A DNA stretch of 64,000 nucleotides from Campylobacter fetus subsp. fetus. Lineage in GTDB: Bacteria > Campylobacterota > Campylobacteria > Campylobacterales > Campylobacteraceae. Numbering within the stretch: the first letter of the stretch is position 1; the number at the start of each line of letters is the position of its first letter. The translations under genes were made by a program, and so were the position numbers. Under the pieces are notes generated by a model. That model worked only from the letters and a program-made list of their open reading frames with translations. It did not search any database and was not told where the DNA came from. Shown one piece after another: positions 57,123 to 64,000 of the stretch. The DNA lies in contig NZ_LS483431.1 of the NCBI RefSeq assembly GCF_900475935.1, forward strand, positions 806,001-870,000, given 5' to 3'.

Positions 57123-58947
57123 AATTTACCGGATCTATATCCGCGTGGGCTCCGTAATTTCTAGCTATTTTAGCGGCTTTTAGTAGAGGAATATGAGAGT
57201 CTGATCTTAATAAAATAGATCTTCTATATTTCAACGCAATAAACTCTATAAGTGCTTTTCCGTGACCTATAATTTCTAAATTTGAAATATCTTTTAAATT
57301 TGATAATATATCTTTTTCAAATTTCAAAGCATTTTGTTCATTTTTATCTTCTATAACTATTCTAAGAAGTCGTACAAACGGTGGATATAAGGGATTTCTA
57401 GATTCCAACTCATCTTCTAAAAATTTATCATAATCCTCTAAGTACTCTTGAAAAAACTCAGATTTATTTGTCTGGATAATAACTCTTCCTTCACCGACCC
57501 TAGCAGCGCGACCCGCAACTTGCATAGTAAGAGCCAAAGTCTTTTCTCTAGCTCTAAAATCCGCATATTCAAGATGCTCATCAAGCCCCATGATCACAGC
57601 TAAATCCACGTTATGATAGTCGTGACCTTTGCTTAGCATTTGCGTGCCTACAAGGATATCTATCTTTTTGTTGTTAAAGTTTTTTAGCAGAGTTGTTAGC
57701 TTGTTTTGCGTAGTAATTTCATCTTTATCAAATTTAGCTATTTGAGCATTCGGAAAGGCTTTTTCCAGACTCAAAACAAGCTCGCTAGTACCTATTTTGT
57801 TTGCTTCTAACATATCGCTACCGCACTTAGGGCAACTGTTTGGTATAGCGGTACTAAAGCCGCAGTAGTGGCACTTAAGAGATCCGGTTTTTTTATGAAG
57901 GCTCATAGAAACACTGCAAAAAGGACATTTTATGCTGTTAAAACAATTTATGCAAGTTAAGAATTTAAAATTAGCCCTAGTAGGCAAGAAAATAACGGCT
58001 TGTTTTTCCATTTTTAGAGTTTTATCTATATTTTCTATTATTAGATTGCTTAGAGCGGTTGAGAAATTATCATAAATAAACTCTTTTTTAGAGTCAAAAA
58101 ATGTTCCTTTTAGTCTAAAATGTTTAAATTTAAAAAAACTACTCACGCTTGGAGTAGCGCTTCCTAAAACAACTCTTATATCTCCAAAACTTGCTAGATA
58201 AACGCTTAGATCCCTAGCATTATAGTACGGCTCACTACTATTTTTATAGCTATCATCATGCTCCTCATCAACTACTATAAGTCCTAAATTCCAAAACGGC
58301 AAAAATAGTGCAGACCTAGCTCCTGCTATTAGCTTGATCTCTCCACGAAAAAATCTTTCTAATAAGATTTTTTTATTTTTGGGTGTTATTTTTGAGTGCC
58401 AGATACCTACAGACGAACCAAAATAACTCTCCAAACGCGTTTGCATCTGCGGTGTTAGAGAGATTTCTGGCATCAAAAGTAGGGCTTGTTTATTTTCATT
58501 TAATACCTCTTTTATAAGAGATATATATACTTCGCTTTTTCCGCTTCCGGTATCTCCAAAAAGTAATGAAACGCTATTTTGCTTGATAAACTCAAGAGCA
58601 TTTTGCTGTTTTTGGCTTAATTTCGGGGATTTTATAAAACTATAATTCATATTTGAAATTTCATAGTAAGGCTCAAAAAGCCCTAAGCAAACACCGATTT
58701 CGCAAGTGTAATATCTGGATATAAATTCAGCTAATTTAATCTGAATTTGCGTAAGTTTTTGCGGTAAAATTTCCAAAATAGCAGACGTTTTAAATTTCGG
58801 TTTTTCTACGCTTTTTATCACAAATCCGTTGCAAATTCTGTTTTTCACTTTTACGCTAACTGCGCTAAAAATTTCGATATCAAATTTGCTTTCATAAGTA
58901 AGCGGTTTTAAATTCAAACCGCTAAGAGCTATTTCGTAATAATTCAT
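57115..58947 (-). CDS. priA: Primosomal helicase PriA
   Basis: Replication restart helicase of 610 aa, shorter than the 730 aa of E. coli PriA because the N-terminal DNA-binding part is reduced. Walker A SLLFGDTGSGKSEVYI (about 129), DEEHDDSYK (DEAH-type box, about 228), the zinc-binding region with eight Cys (CINCFNSIKCPFC, then KCHYCGF and CPKCGS, about 328-377), DILVGTQMLSKGHDY and QVAGRAARVGEGRVIIQT (helicase motif VI). It is next to pseudopilin genes, the arrangement I remember from C. jejuni Cj0683-Cj0684. Confidence 0.93.
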   Translation of the reverse strand: MNYYEIALSGLNLKPLTYESKFDIEIFSAVSVKVKNRICNGFVIKSVEKPKFKTSAILEILPQKLTQIQIKLAEFISRYYTCEIGVCLGLFEPYYEISNMNYSFIKSPKLSQKQQNALEFIKQNSVSLLFGDTGSGKSEVYISLIKEVLNENKQALLLMPEISLTPQMQTRLESYFGSSVGIWHSKITPKNKKILLERFFRGEIKLIAGARSALFLPFWNLGLIVVDEEHDDSYKNSSEPYYNARDLSVYLASFGDIRVVLGSATPSVSSFFKFKHFRLKGTFFDSKKEFIYDNFSTALSNLIIENIDKTLKMEKQAVIFLPTRANFKFLTCINCFNSIKCPFCSVSMSLHKKTGSLKCHYCGFSTAIPNSCPKCGSDMLEANKIGTSELVLSLEKAFPNAQIAKFDKDEITTQNKLTTLLKNFNNKKIDILVGTQMLSKGHDYHNVDLAVIMGLDEHLEYADFRAREKTLALTMQVAGRAARVGEGRVIIQTNKSEFFQEYLEDYDKFLEDELESRNPLYPPFVRLLRIVIEDKNEQNALKFEKDILSNLKDISNLEIIGHGKALIEFIALKYRRSILLRSDSHIPLLKAAKIARNYGAHADIDPVNFN

Positions 58948-58954
58948 CGTAAAT

Positions 58955-59365
58955 TTAAAGTTTTTTCTCTATTTTTTTACAAAGATCATTTGCGTTTGGA
59001 TCGCAGTATAAATTTCCGTTTTTATCAATGCTAAAAGTCACCGTTACATTATTTTTTATATCTAGTTTTAAATTTGCTTCATTTACCGACCATCTTAACA
59101 AGTAGTCCGAACTAGTATTGTATTGTGTGCTTACTTCGGCTTCTTTTAGAACATCGTTTAAATCTATAACCGACTCATCAGATATCAAGAAACTATCACT
59201 TCTTTTTAGGGCTATTACCGATCTTATGGTAGCTAGCTCTACTTGTGCTTTTGCTATTTGAGCGTCTTCGCGGTTTATATTAAAAATCGGTATTGCTATA
59301 CTAGCTAGTATTCCTAAAATGATAATGACGAACACAATCTCGATCATAGTAAATGCTTTTCTCAT
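58955..59365 (-). CDS. Type II pseudopilin-like protein, short form
   Basis: 136-aa protein with a type III (prepilin) signal: MRKA then FTMIEIVFVIIILGILAS, with Glu at position 5 of the mature protein and cleavage expected at Ala-Phe. The rest is a small globular part (DAQIAKAQVELATIRSVIAL helix, then TVTFSIDKNGNLYCDPNANDLCKKIEKKL with two Cys). Pseudopilins in Campylobacter support natural transformation. It ends eight bases before priA and follows three other pilin-like genes. Confidence 0.85.
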   Translation of the reverse strand: MRKAFTMIEIVFVIIILGILASIAIPIFNINREDAQIAKAQVELATIRSVIALKRSDSFLISDESVIDLNDVLKEAEVSTQYNTSSDYLLRWSVNEANLKLDIKNNVTVTFSIDKNGNLYCDPNANDLCKKIEKKL

Positions 59366-59391
59366 ATTTATACTCTCTTAAAAATATCTTC

Positions 59392-60150
59392 TTATATTGT
59401 TTCTGCCGGATCGCTCCAGTATGAAGGATCTTCTATGGTATCGAGTGTTTGACTATCTATATACTCTTCACCTAGTAAAGCACAATCCGCAATTCTATCG
59501 GCACGAGTAGCAGATGATGGTTGACCGATACAGAAAAATTTACCATTCAAAGACGGAATAAACTTACCACCTTTAGAACACATACTGTCGTTATACTTAT
59601 GCAAAGTAGGAGAACAATAATCAAATATAATAGATTTATTCGCAACTCTTAAAAAGTATCTTCCATCATATGGATCTCCGCCACTATTATTTATTCTGCT
59701 CCAGCCTTTCTCGTTGTTGTTTTCAGCACCTTTTATAGGAGTAGCTAAAACCATTTTAAATAATAAGCGATAATCGCTACCCTTCTTTTTTCTGGATTGA
59801 TCTAACATCATAGGATATACTCCTTTATTTCTAGTTTTAAGAAAGTCCATATCAAATTTGGATCTACCTTCATTTTCTTGAGCGCTATTGCCTTGTGGAG
59901 AGCATTTTGTAAAACAGTATAACTCGTCATAATATCCTTTTCCCATCTGAGCTGCTTTGTAGTACTCTATACCTCTTCTTATGGCTGATATCTGCATTTT
60001 TACTTTTGCTATTTCGGCGTCGTTTTTGTTGGCTACTAGTCTAGGAACTAAAATACTAGCCAACATACCTAAGATAATTATAACAAAAACTATCTCTATC
60101 ACGGTAAAACCTCTAACCCCCCTGATATATTTTTTAAATTTAATATTCAT
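59392..60150 (-). CDS. Type II pseudopilin-like protein, long form
   Basis: 252-aa prepilin-like protein. A 14-residue basic leader ends at Gly (GVRG) before FTVIEIVFVIIILGMLAS with Glu5, the normal prepilin-peptidase site. The helix continues DAEIAKVKMQISAIRRGIEYYK, and the large globular part shares with the next gene the series NNEKGWSRINNSGGDPYDGR, YFLRVANKSIIFDYCSPT and GKFFCIGQ. Extra Cys-containing insert YDELYCFTKC. It extends beyond the paralogue at its end (EEYIDSQTLDTIEDPSYW). Confidence 0.83.
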   Translation of the reverse strand: MNIKFKKYIRGVRGFTVIEIVFVIIILGMLASILVPRLVANKNDAEIAKVKMQISAIRRGIEYYKAAQMGKGYYDELYCFTKCSPQGNSAQENEGRSKFDMDFLKTRNKGVYPMMLDQSRKKKGSDYRLLFKMVLATPIKGAENNNEKGWSRINNSGGDPYDGRYFLRVANKSIIFDYCSPTLHKYNDSMCSKGGKFIPSLNGKFFCIGQPSSATRADRIADCALLGEEYIDSQTLDTIEDPSYWSDPAETI

Positions 60151-60186
60151 AAAGCTAGTCTCTCCTTTTTGTAAATTTTATATTTA

Positions 60187-60780
60187 TTAAATTTGTTCTT
60201 CACCCAACAAACCGCATTTATCACCAGTGCAATATAATTTACCTGTCAAATTTGCGTCTGGGCTGTCTCTAGAACCACATATGGAGCCGCTAGCAGCATT
60301 TGTCGTTTTGGAACAGTAATCAAAACGAACAGTCTCTTTTCCAAATCTTACAAAATATCTACCGGAAAATGTAGTACCTCCGGCATCGTTAAACCTACTC
60401 CAACCTTTTTCATTTTTATTGTTGGCTCCTTTTATATGATACCCTTTGGGTAAAACCACTGAAAATAACTCTTTAGTTTCAAATCTGCTCTCTAAAGAGA
60501 GTGGATATATGGATTGATTTTCTGACGGATTTACCGTATCCCAAGTAGAACTAGCGTAATTTGCAAGAAAAGGTCTCCAACTCACTTGAGTTTTTCCTGA
60601 TATTATCTGAGATGTCGTGTAATCTCTTATTCCTGCTCTTATGGCAGCGATTTGTATTTTTATGGTTGCTATATCTGCATCTTGTTTTTTTGCTGAAAAA
60701 CTAGGAATTATAAAGCTAGCAAGTATACCTAAAATGACCATTACAAAAACAAGCTCCACTAAACTAAATGCTTTTTTCAT
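60187..60780 (-). CDS. Type II pseudopilin-like protein, medium form
   Basis: 197-aa prepilin-like protein: leader MKKA, then FSLVELVFVMVILGILAS with Glu5, and helix DADIATIKIQIAAIRAGIRD. The globular domain has GWSRFNDAGGTTFSGRYFVR, VRFDYCSKTTNAASGSICG and LTGKLYCTGDKCGLLGEEQI, clearly related to the 252-aa neighbour. These domains have paired Cys that could form disulphides in the periplasm. 37 bases separate it from the next gene. Confidence 0.83.
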   Translation of the reverse strand: MKKAFSLVELVFVMVILGILASFIIPSFSAKKQDADIATIKIQIAAIRAGIRDYTTSQIISGKTQVSWRPFLANYASSTWDTVNPSENQSIYPLSLESRFETKELFSVVLPKGYHIKGANNKNEKGWSRFNDAGGTTFSGRYFVRFGKETVRFDYCSKTTNAASGSICGSRDSPDANLTGKLYCTGDKCGLLGEEQI

Positions 60781-60799
60781 ATTTTATATTCTTTTAAAT

Positions 60800-61350
60800 T
60801 TAAGGATGTGGCTTTCCTTCTATTTTGTTGCATCCAGTTACGCATATAAAGTCTCCTATATTATCATCGTTACATCTATCCGTACGTTTAGTAGTAGTAG
60901 GCGAACAGTAATCCATTGTTATGACTTCATCCACTTTACCGTTTCCAAGAGAATACAGATATCTTGTTCCATAATTAGCTTGATCCGACCAGCCTTGAGT
61001 TTTTGCTATGGCATTATTTGGCAGCCAACCAACTCCGTTTGATTTTATCGGAGTTGAAATTACGTATTCAAATAAATTCGGTCTATTTTTTATTTCACCT
61101 TCTTCTAACTGCTCTGGATAAATATCTTTTTTTTCACTTTTTTTGCTAATCTTTGCTGGTTTGCGTAATCTCTTATTCCTTCTCTTATGGTGGTTATTTG
61201 TGATTTTAGTTGAGATATTTGTGCGTCTTGTTTGTTGGCTACTAGTCTAGGAACTGCAATGCTAGCTAATATCCCTAAAATCACGATAACAAACAAAATT
61301 TCCATCATTGTGAAGCCACGAGATAATAATATAGTGGATTTTTCCTTCAT
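60800..61350 (-). pseudogene. Type II pseudopilin-like gene with frameshift at poly-A
   Basis: The N-terminal 81 codons give a prepilin start (SRG, then FTMMEILFVIVILGILAS, and DAQISQLKSQITTIREGIRD) and then run into a stop at 61105. In the minus-1 frame the rest of a normal paralogue continues to 60800: DIYPEQLEEGEIKNRPNLFE, GWSDQANYGTRYLYSLGNGK, VITMDYCSPTTTKRTDRC and FICVTGCNKIEGKPHP. The frame change falls at two adjacent A tracts, seven A (61138-61144) and eight A (61127-61134) on the coding strand. One more A in either would restore a protein of about 183 aa. It may be phase-variable, a fixed mutation, a sequencing error, or a slippage site. Confidence 0.8.
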
Positions 61351-61394
61351 AAAACCAGCCCCTCCCTTATTTGTAAATATCTTTAAATTTATAC

Positions 61395-61619
61395 CTACTT
61401 TAAAGTTTTATCAAGATCTCCAAGAAGCTTATCCATTTGCTCTTTTTGGATATATGCTTCATGGCATTTTTGTATAAAAGCAGTTAGCAGATCTTTTACT
61501 CCAAACTGATATTTATCTTGTAATAAATTTTTTATATCTTCACCGAAAGCCTCCGCGAATTCATCCTCTAAGCGGATAGTATAGTCTTTGGAGGCTATTG
61601 TAAGAATGATTTGTTTCAT
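61395..61619 (-). CDS. Small conserved protein, second ORF from uvrB
   Basis: 74-aa cytoplasmic protein: short beta pair MKQIILTIASKDYTIRLEDE, then helices AFGEDIKNLLQDKYQFGVKD and LLTAFIQKCHEAYIQKEQMD. The opening faintly resembles ZapA, but the protein is too short for a confident match. It overlaps the 77-aa coiled-coil gene by four bases and precedes the pseudopilin genes. C. jejuni has small ORFs in the same place, which supports a real gene. Confidence 0.6.
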   Translation of the reverse strand: MKQIILTIASKDYTIRLEDEFAEAFGEDIKNLLQDKYQFGVKDLLTAFIQKCHEAYIQKEQMDKLLGDLDKTLK

Positions 61620-61849
61620 CTACCAAGAACAGCCTCAACCTGCTTAAGTAGATCGTCACTGGCTAGATTTTGGTTTTTAAGCTCCTCTTCAAGACGCATT
61701 ATTTGATTTGTTTTAGCTTCGTTTTGCGCTTTTACGCTTACTAATTCGTTTCTTAGGGCTTCATTATTTTCACATACTTCTTCATATTTTAGCATCAGCT
61801 CTGTTACTTTTGAGGCTAGTGTATTTAAAACTTTTTCATTCTCAAACAT
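61616..61849 (-). CDS. Small coiled-coil protein
   Basis: 77-aa protein that is almost entirely a predicted coiled coil: NTLASKVTELMLKYEEVCEN, then EALRNELVSVKAQNEAKTNQ and IMRLEEELKNQNLASDDLL. It resembles ZapB-like or other small structural coiled-coil proteins in composition only. AAGGAAGAC lies before the start. It is divergent from uvrB across 191 bases and coupled to the 74-aa gene, so the two may act as a pair. Confidence 0.6.
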   Translation of the reverse strand: MFENEKVLNTLASKVTELMLKYEEVCENNEALRNELVSVKAQNEAKTNQIMRLEEELKNQNLASDDLLKQVEAVLGR

Positions 61850-62006
61850 AGTCTTCCTTTTTTATAGAAATAATTTATTTTATTTTAGCATATTTTTTGT
61901 CATATCTGCATAAAAATGTGAGAATTTTAATAGATTAATGCTGGATTTACGTGTATATTTTTAAAATTATACAAATATTTATATAGATAAACATCTTTAT
62001 TATTTA

Positions 62007-62015
62007 TGATATAAT
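62007..62015 (+). promoter_or_regulatory. Extended -10 promoter element of uvrB
   Basis: TGATATAAT (TG, one base, TATAAT), 25 bases upstream of the uvrB ATG. Confidence 0.6.
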
Positions 62016-62040
62016 TTCGCAAAAATAAAAAAGAGAATAT

Positions 62041-64000
62041 ATGGATAAATTTGAGATATCTAGTAAATTTAAGCCAAGCGATGATCAAGAAAAAGCCGTA
62101 ACAAACATAGTAGATAGCATAAGATCCGGAAATAAATTTAACGTCCTTTTAGGAGTAACTGGAAGCGGTAAAACTTTTACGATGGCAAATGTGATAAAAC
62201 GCCTAAATATGCCGACTCTCATCATGACACACAACAAAAGCTTAGCCGCGCAGCTTTATAGCGAATTCAAAGGCTTTTTTCCTAAAAATCACGTCGAGTA
62301 TTTCATAAGCTACTATGATTACTACCAACCTGAAGCCTATATACCGCGCCAAGATCTTTTTATAGAAAAAGATAGCTCTATAAATGAAGAATTGGAGCGT
62401 TTAAGACTTAGTGCGACTGCGAATTTGCTTGAGTTTGATGATGTGGTAGTCGTGGCTTCCGTATCTGCAAACTACGGTTTAGGAAATCCTGCTGAATATA
62501 AAGGTATGGTTTTACTGCTGAGTTTAGGTATGAGCTTAAATCAAAAAGAGTTACTTTTAAAACTAGTAGATATGGGATATAAAAGAAACGATGCGTACTT
62601 TGATCGTGGAGATTTTCGAGTAAATGGTGACGTGGTAGATATCTATCCGGCGTATTTTAACGATGAAGCCATCAGACTTGAGTTTTTTGGAGACGAGCTT
62701 GACGCTATGTATCACTTTGACGTATTAGAAAATAAACGCACTAAAGACGTTAGCAAATTTATACTATATGCAACAAGTCAGTTTATAGTCGGCGAAAATA
62801 GACTAAAACAAGCGATAAAAGATATCGAGCTTGAACTTGAAGATAGGCTTGCATTTTATGAAAAAGAAAATAGATTAGTCGAGTATCAAAGGCTTAAGCA
62901 AAGAGTGGAATTTGACCTTGAGATGCTCTCAAGCACCGGAAGTACCAAAGGCGTAGAAAATTACGCGCGTTATCTAACAGGGCAAAAAGCAGGAGAGACG
63001 CCGTATTCTTTGTTTGATTACTTTGAAGTGAGCGGCAAGGACTATCTTGTTATAGTAGATGAAAGCCACGTGAGTTTGCCACAATTTCGCGGAATGTACG
63101 CAGGCGATAGAAGTAGAAAAGAGGTTTTAGTCGAGTACGGTTTCAGACTTCCTTCTGCGCTTGATAACAGACCTTTGAAATTTGATGAGTTTATAGCAAA
63201 AAAGGCAAACTATCTGTTTGTCTCAGCCACTCCAAACCAGTATGAGATAGATCTCTCACAAGGTCATGTTTATGAGCAAATACTTAGGCCTACCGGACTT
63301 CTTGATCCACGCATAGAAGTCATAAGTAGCGATAATCAAGTAGAAGTTTTGTTTGATAGGGCAAAAGCAGTCATAGCAAGAGGCGAAAGAGTGCTAGTAA
63401 CGACTCTAACTAAAAAGATGAGTGAAGAGCTAACGCGCTACTACCAAGAACTTGGTATCAAGGTCAAATACATGCACTCAGACATCGACGCAGTCGAAAG
63501 AAACGAGCTTATAAGAGGTCTTAGAAAAGGGGAGTTCGATATGCTTGTTGGTATAAATTTACTCCGTGAGGGGCTAGATCTACCAGAAGTCTCTTTGGTA
63601 GCTGTTTTAGACGCCGACAAAGAGGGCTTTTTAAGAAGTCGTACAAGCCTCATACAAACTATGGGAAGAGCAGCTAGAAACGTAAATGGAACGGTTATAT
63701 TATTTGCAAATAAAATAACAAATTCTATGAAAGAAGCCATAGATACAACTGAAGCAAGGCGTAAATATCAGGGCGATTATAACAAAAAGTACGGTATAAC
63801 TCCGCGCTCGGCTAGTAGAAATTTAGAAGATAGCTTAAAAGAAGAAGATCTACCAAATTTATATAACAAAGCCAAAAAATTAGAAAAAATGCCGGCGAGT
63901 GAGCGAGCAAAAATCGTAAAAGAACTAAGAAAACAGATGCTTGAAGCGGCTAAGAATTTGGAATTTGAAAAAGCTGCGGCTCTAAGAGACGAGATAGCAA
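62041..64000 (+). CDS. uvrB: Excinuclease ABC subunit B (3' end outside the window)
   Basis: Damage-verifying helicase-like subunit of nucleotide excision repair. 653 codons are present and the frame is still open at the right edge; the family is about 660-670 aa, so only a few codons are missing. Walker [12 protein letters not shown] (about 39-49), the beta-hairpin [12 protein letters not shown] (about 93-104) that probes the DNA, DESH (about 341-344), SATPNQYE, and helicase motifs V and VI ([32 protein letters not shown]) are present, and the C-terminal UVR domain ([14 protein letters not shown]) has begun. RBS AGAGAA is weak. Confidence 0.96.
   Translation, partial: MDKFEISSKFKPSDDQEKAVTNIVDSIRSGNKFNVLLGVTGSGKTFTMANVIKRLNMPTLIMTHNKSLAAQLYSEFKGFFPKNHVEYFISYYDYYQPEAYIPRQDLFIEKDSSINEELERLRLSATANLLEFDDVVVVASVSANYGLGNPAEYKGMVLLLSLGMSLNQKELLLKLVDMGYKRNDAYFDRGDFRVNGDVVDIYPAYFNDEAIRLEFFGDELDAMYHFDVLENKRTKDVSKFILYATSQFIVGENRLKQAIKDIELELEDRLAFYEKENRLVEYQRLKQRVEFDLEMLSSTGSTKGVENYARYLTGQKAGETPYSLFDYFEVSGKDYLVIVDESHVSLPQFRGMYAGDRSRKEVLVEYGFRLPSALDNRPLKFDEFIAKKANYLFVSATPNQYEIDLSQGHVYEQILRPTGLLDPRIEVISSDNQVEVLFDRAKAVIARGERVLVTTLTKKMSEELTRYYQELGIKVKYMHSDIDAVERNELIRGLRKGEFDMLVGINLLREGLDLPEVSLVAVLDADKEGFLRSRTSLIQTMGRAARNVNGTVILFANKITNSMKEAIDTTEARRKYQGDYNKKYGITPRSASRNLEDSLKEEDLPNLYNKAKKLEKMPASERAKIVKELRKQMLEAAKNLEFEKAAALRDEIA

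Noticed and set aside
61105-61350. Stand-alone 81-aa pilin gene
   Set aside because: The missing C-terminal half continues in the adjacent frame directly after poly-A tracts, so this is the front part of a frameshifted longer gene.
63441-63740. 99-codon open frame on the minus strand near the right end
   Set aside because: It is the antisense of the conserved helicase motifs of uvrB, which runs through this region on the plus strand.
1-64000. CRISPR arrays, tRNA or rRNA genes, insertion sequences
   Set aside because: Reading through the intergenic regions showed no regularly spaced direct repeats, no tRNA-like T-arm sequence, and no transposase or terminal repeats.

Overview
The window is AT-rich chromosomal DNA from an epsilonproteobacterium, almost certainly Campylobacter but not C. 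jejuni itself. Several gene runs match the order I remember from C. jejuni: DUF342 gene-ruvA-ddl-antitoxin-like gene-hydrolase-murF; ackA-pta-flgH; ilvI-ilvH-lpxD; rpe-dnaQ-like gene; uvrB, two small ORFs, pseudopilin genes and priA. The XerH-type recombinase, receiver-less CheB and futalosine-pathway mqnC agree. The octaheme HAO-like cytochrome and the FtsH-like gene after mtaB point away from C. jejuni, towards the C. fetus/hyointestinalis/curvus side of the genus. The species is not determined. I saw no tRNA, rRNA, CRISPR array, insertion sequence or prophage. The uvrB gene runs off the right edge.

Layout. 0-6.4 kb: octaheme cytochrome c, a decayed gene, mqnC, an NlpE-like lipoprotein translationally coupled to an MFS exporter, then cheB-cheR. 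6.6-12.6 kb: a likely operon from the FapA/DUF342 protein through ruvA, ddl, an orphan Phd/YefM-type protein and an alpha/beta hydrolase to murF. 12.6-16 kb: pta-ackA facing flgH, which has a clear sigma-54 promoter. 16-28 kb: DUF305 protein, ilvIH-lpxD, DedA protein, nadC, purU-trmL-nuclease, glyS and an adenine methyltransferase. 28-34.2 kb, minus strand: two small envelope proteins, an AGCS symporter, and a compact six-gene cluster built around a metal P-type ATPase without the CPC motif. 34.3-43 kb: M23 peptidase, a secreted protein with a two-component system, argG, xerH, ftsW-murG and hup. 43-53.6 kb: exbB-exbD-tonB, then a tightly packed run of S4-domain protein, tsaE, lptB, rpoN, aroB, mscS-like, mtaB, an FtsH-like ATPase and mogA. 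53.8-64 kb: yggS-like gene, rseP, rpe, exonuclease, priA, four pseudopilin genes (one frameshifted), two small conserved ORFs and uvrB.

The most unusual region is 30261-34176. It encodes an HMA-like protein without CxxC, a ferritin-like protein ending in a membrane helix, three very small membrane proteins, and a P-type ATPase whose membrane motif is DYSCALKL instead of CPC. All four non-HMA accessory proteins share an F-[LF]-x-G-x-x-x-G membrane motif. I infer a ferrosome (fez)-like, iron-accumulating membrane compartment, or a relative of it. This rests on gene content and remembered family features, not on a database search.

Other points worth checking are an FtsH paralogue that has lost its zinc-protease motif, a pseudopilin gene broken at poly-A tracts, a decayed gene in the 850-bp gap after the cytochrome gene, and an orphan antitoxin-like gene embedded in a cell-wall operon.
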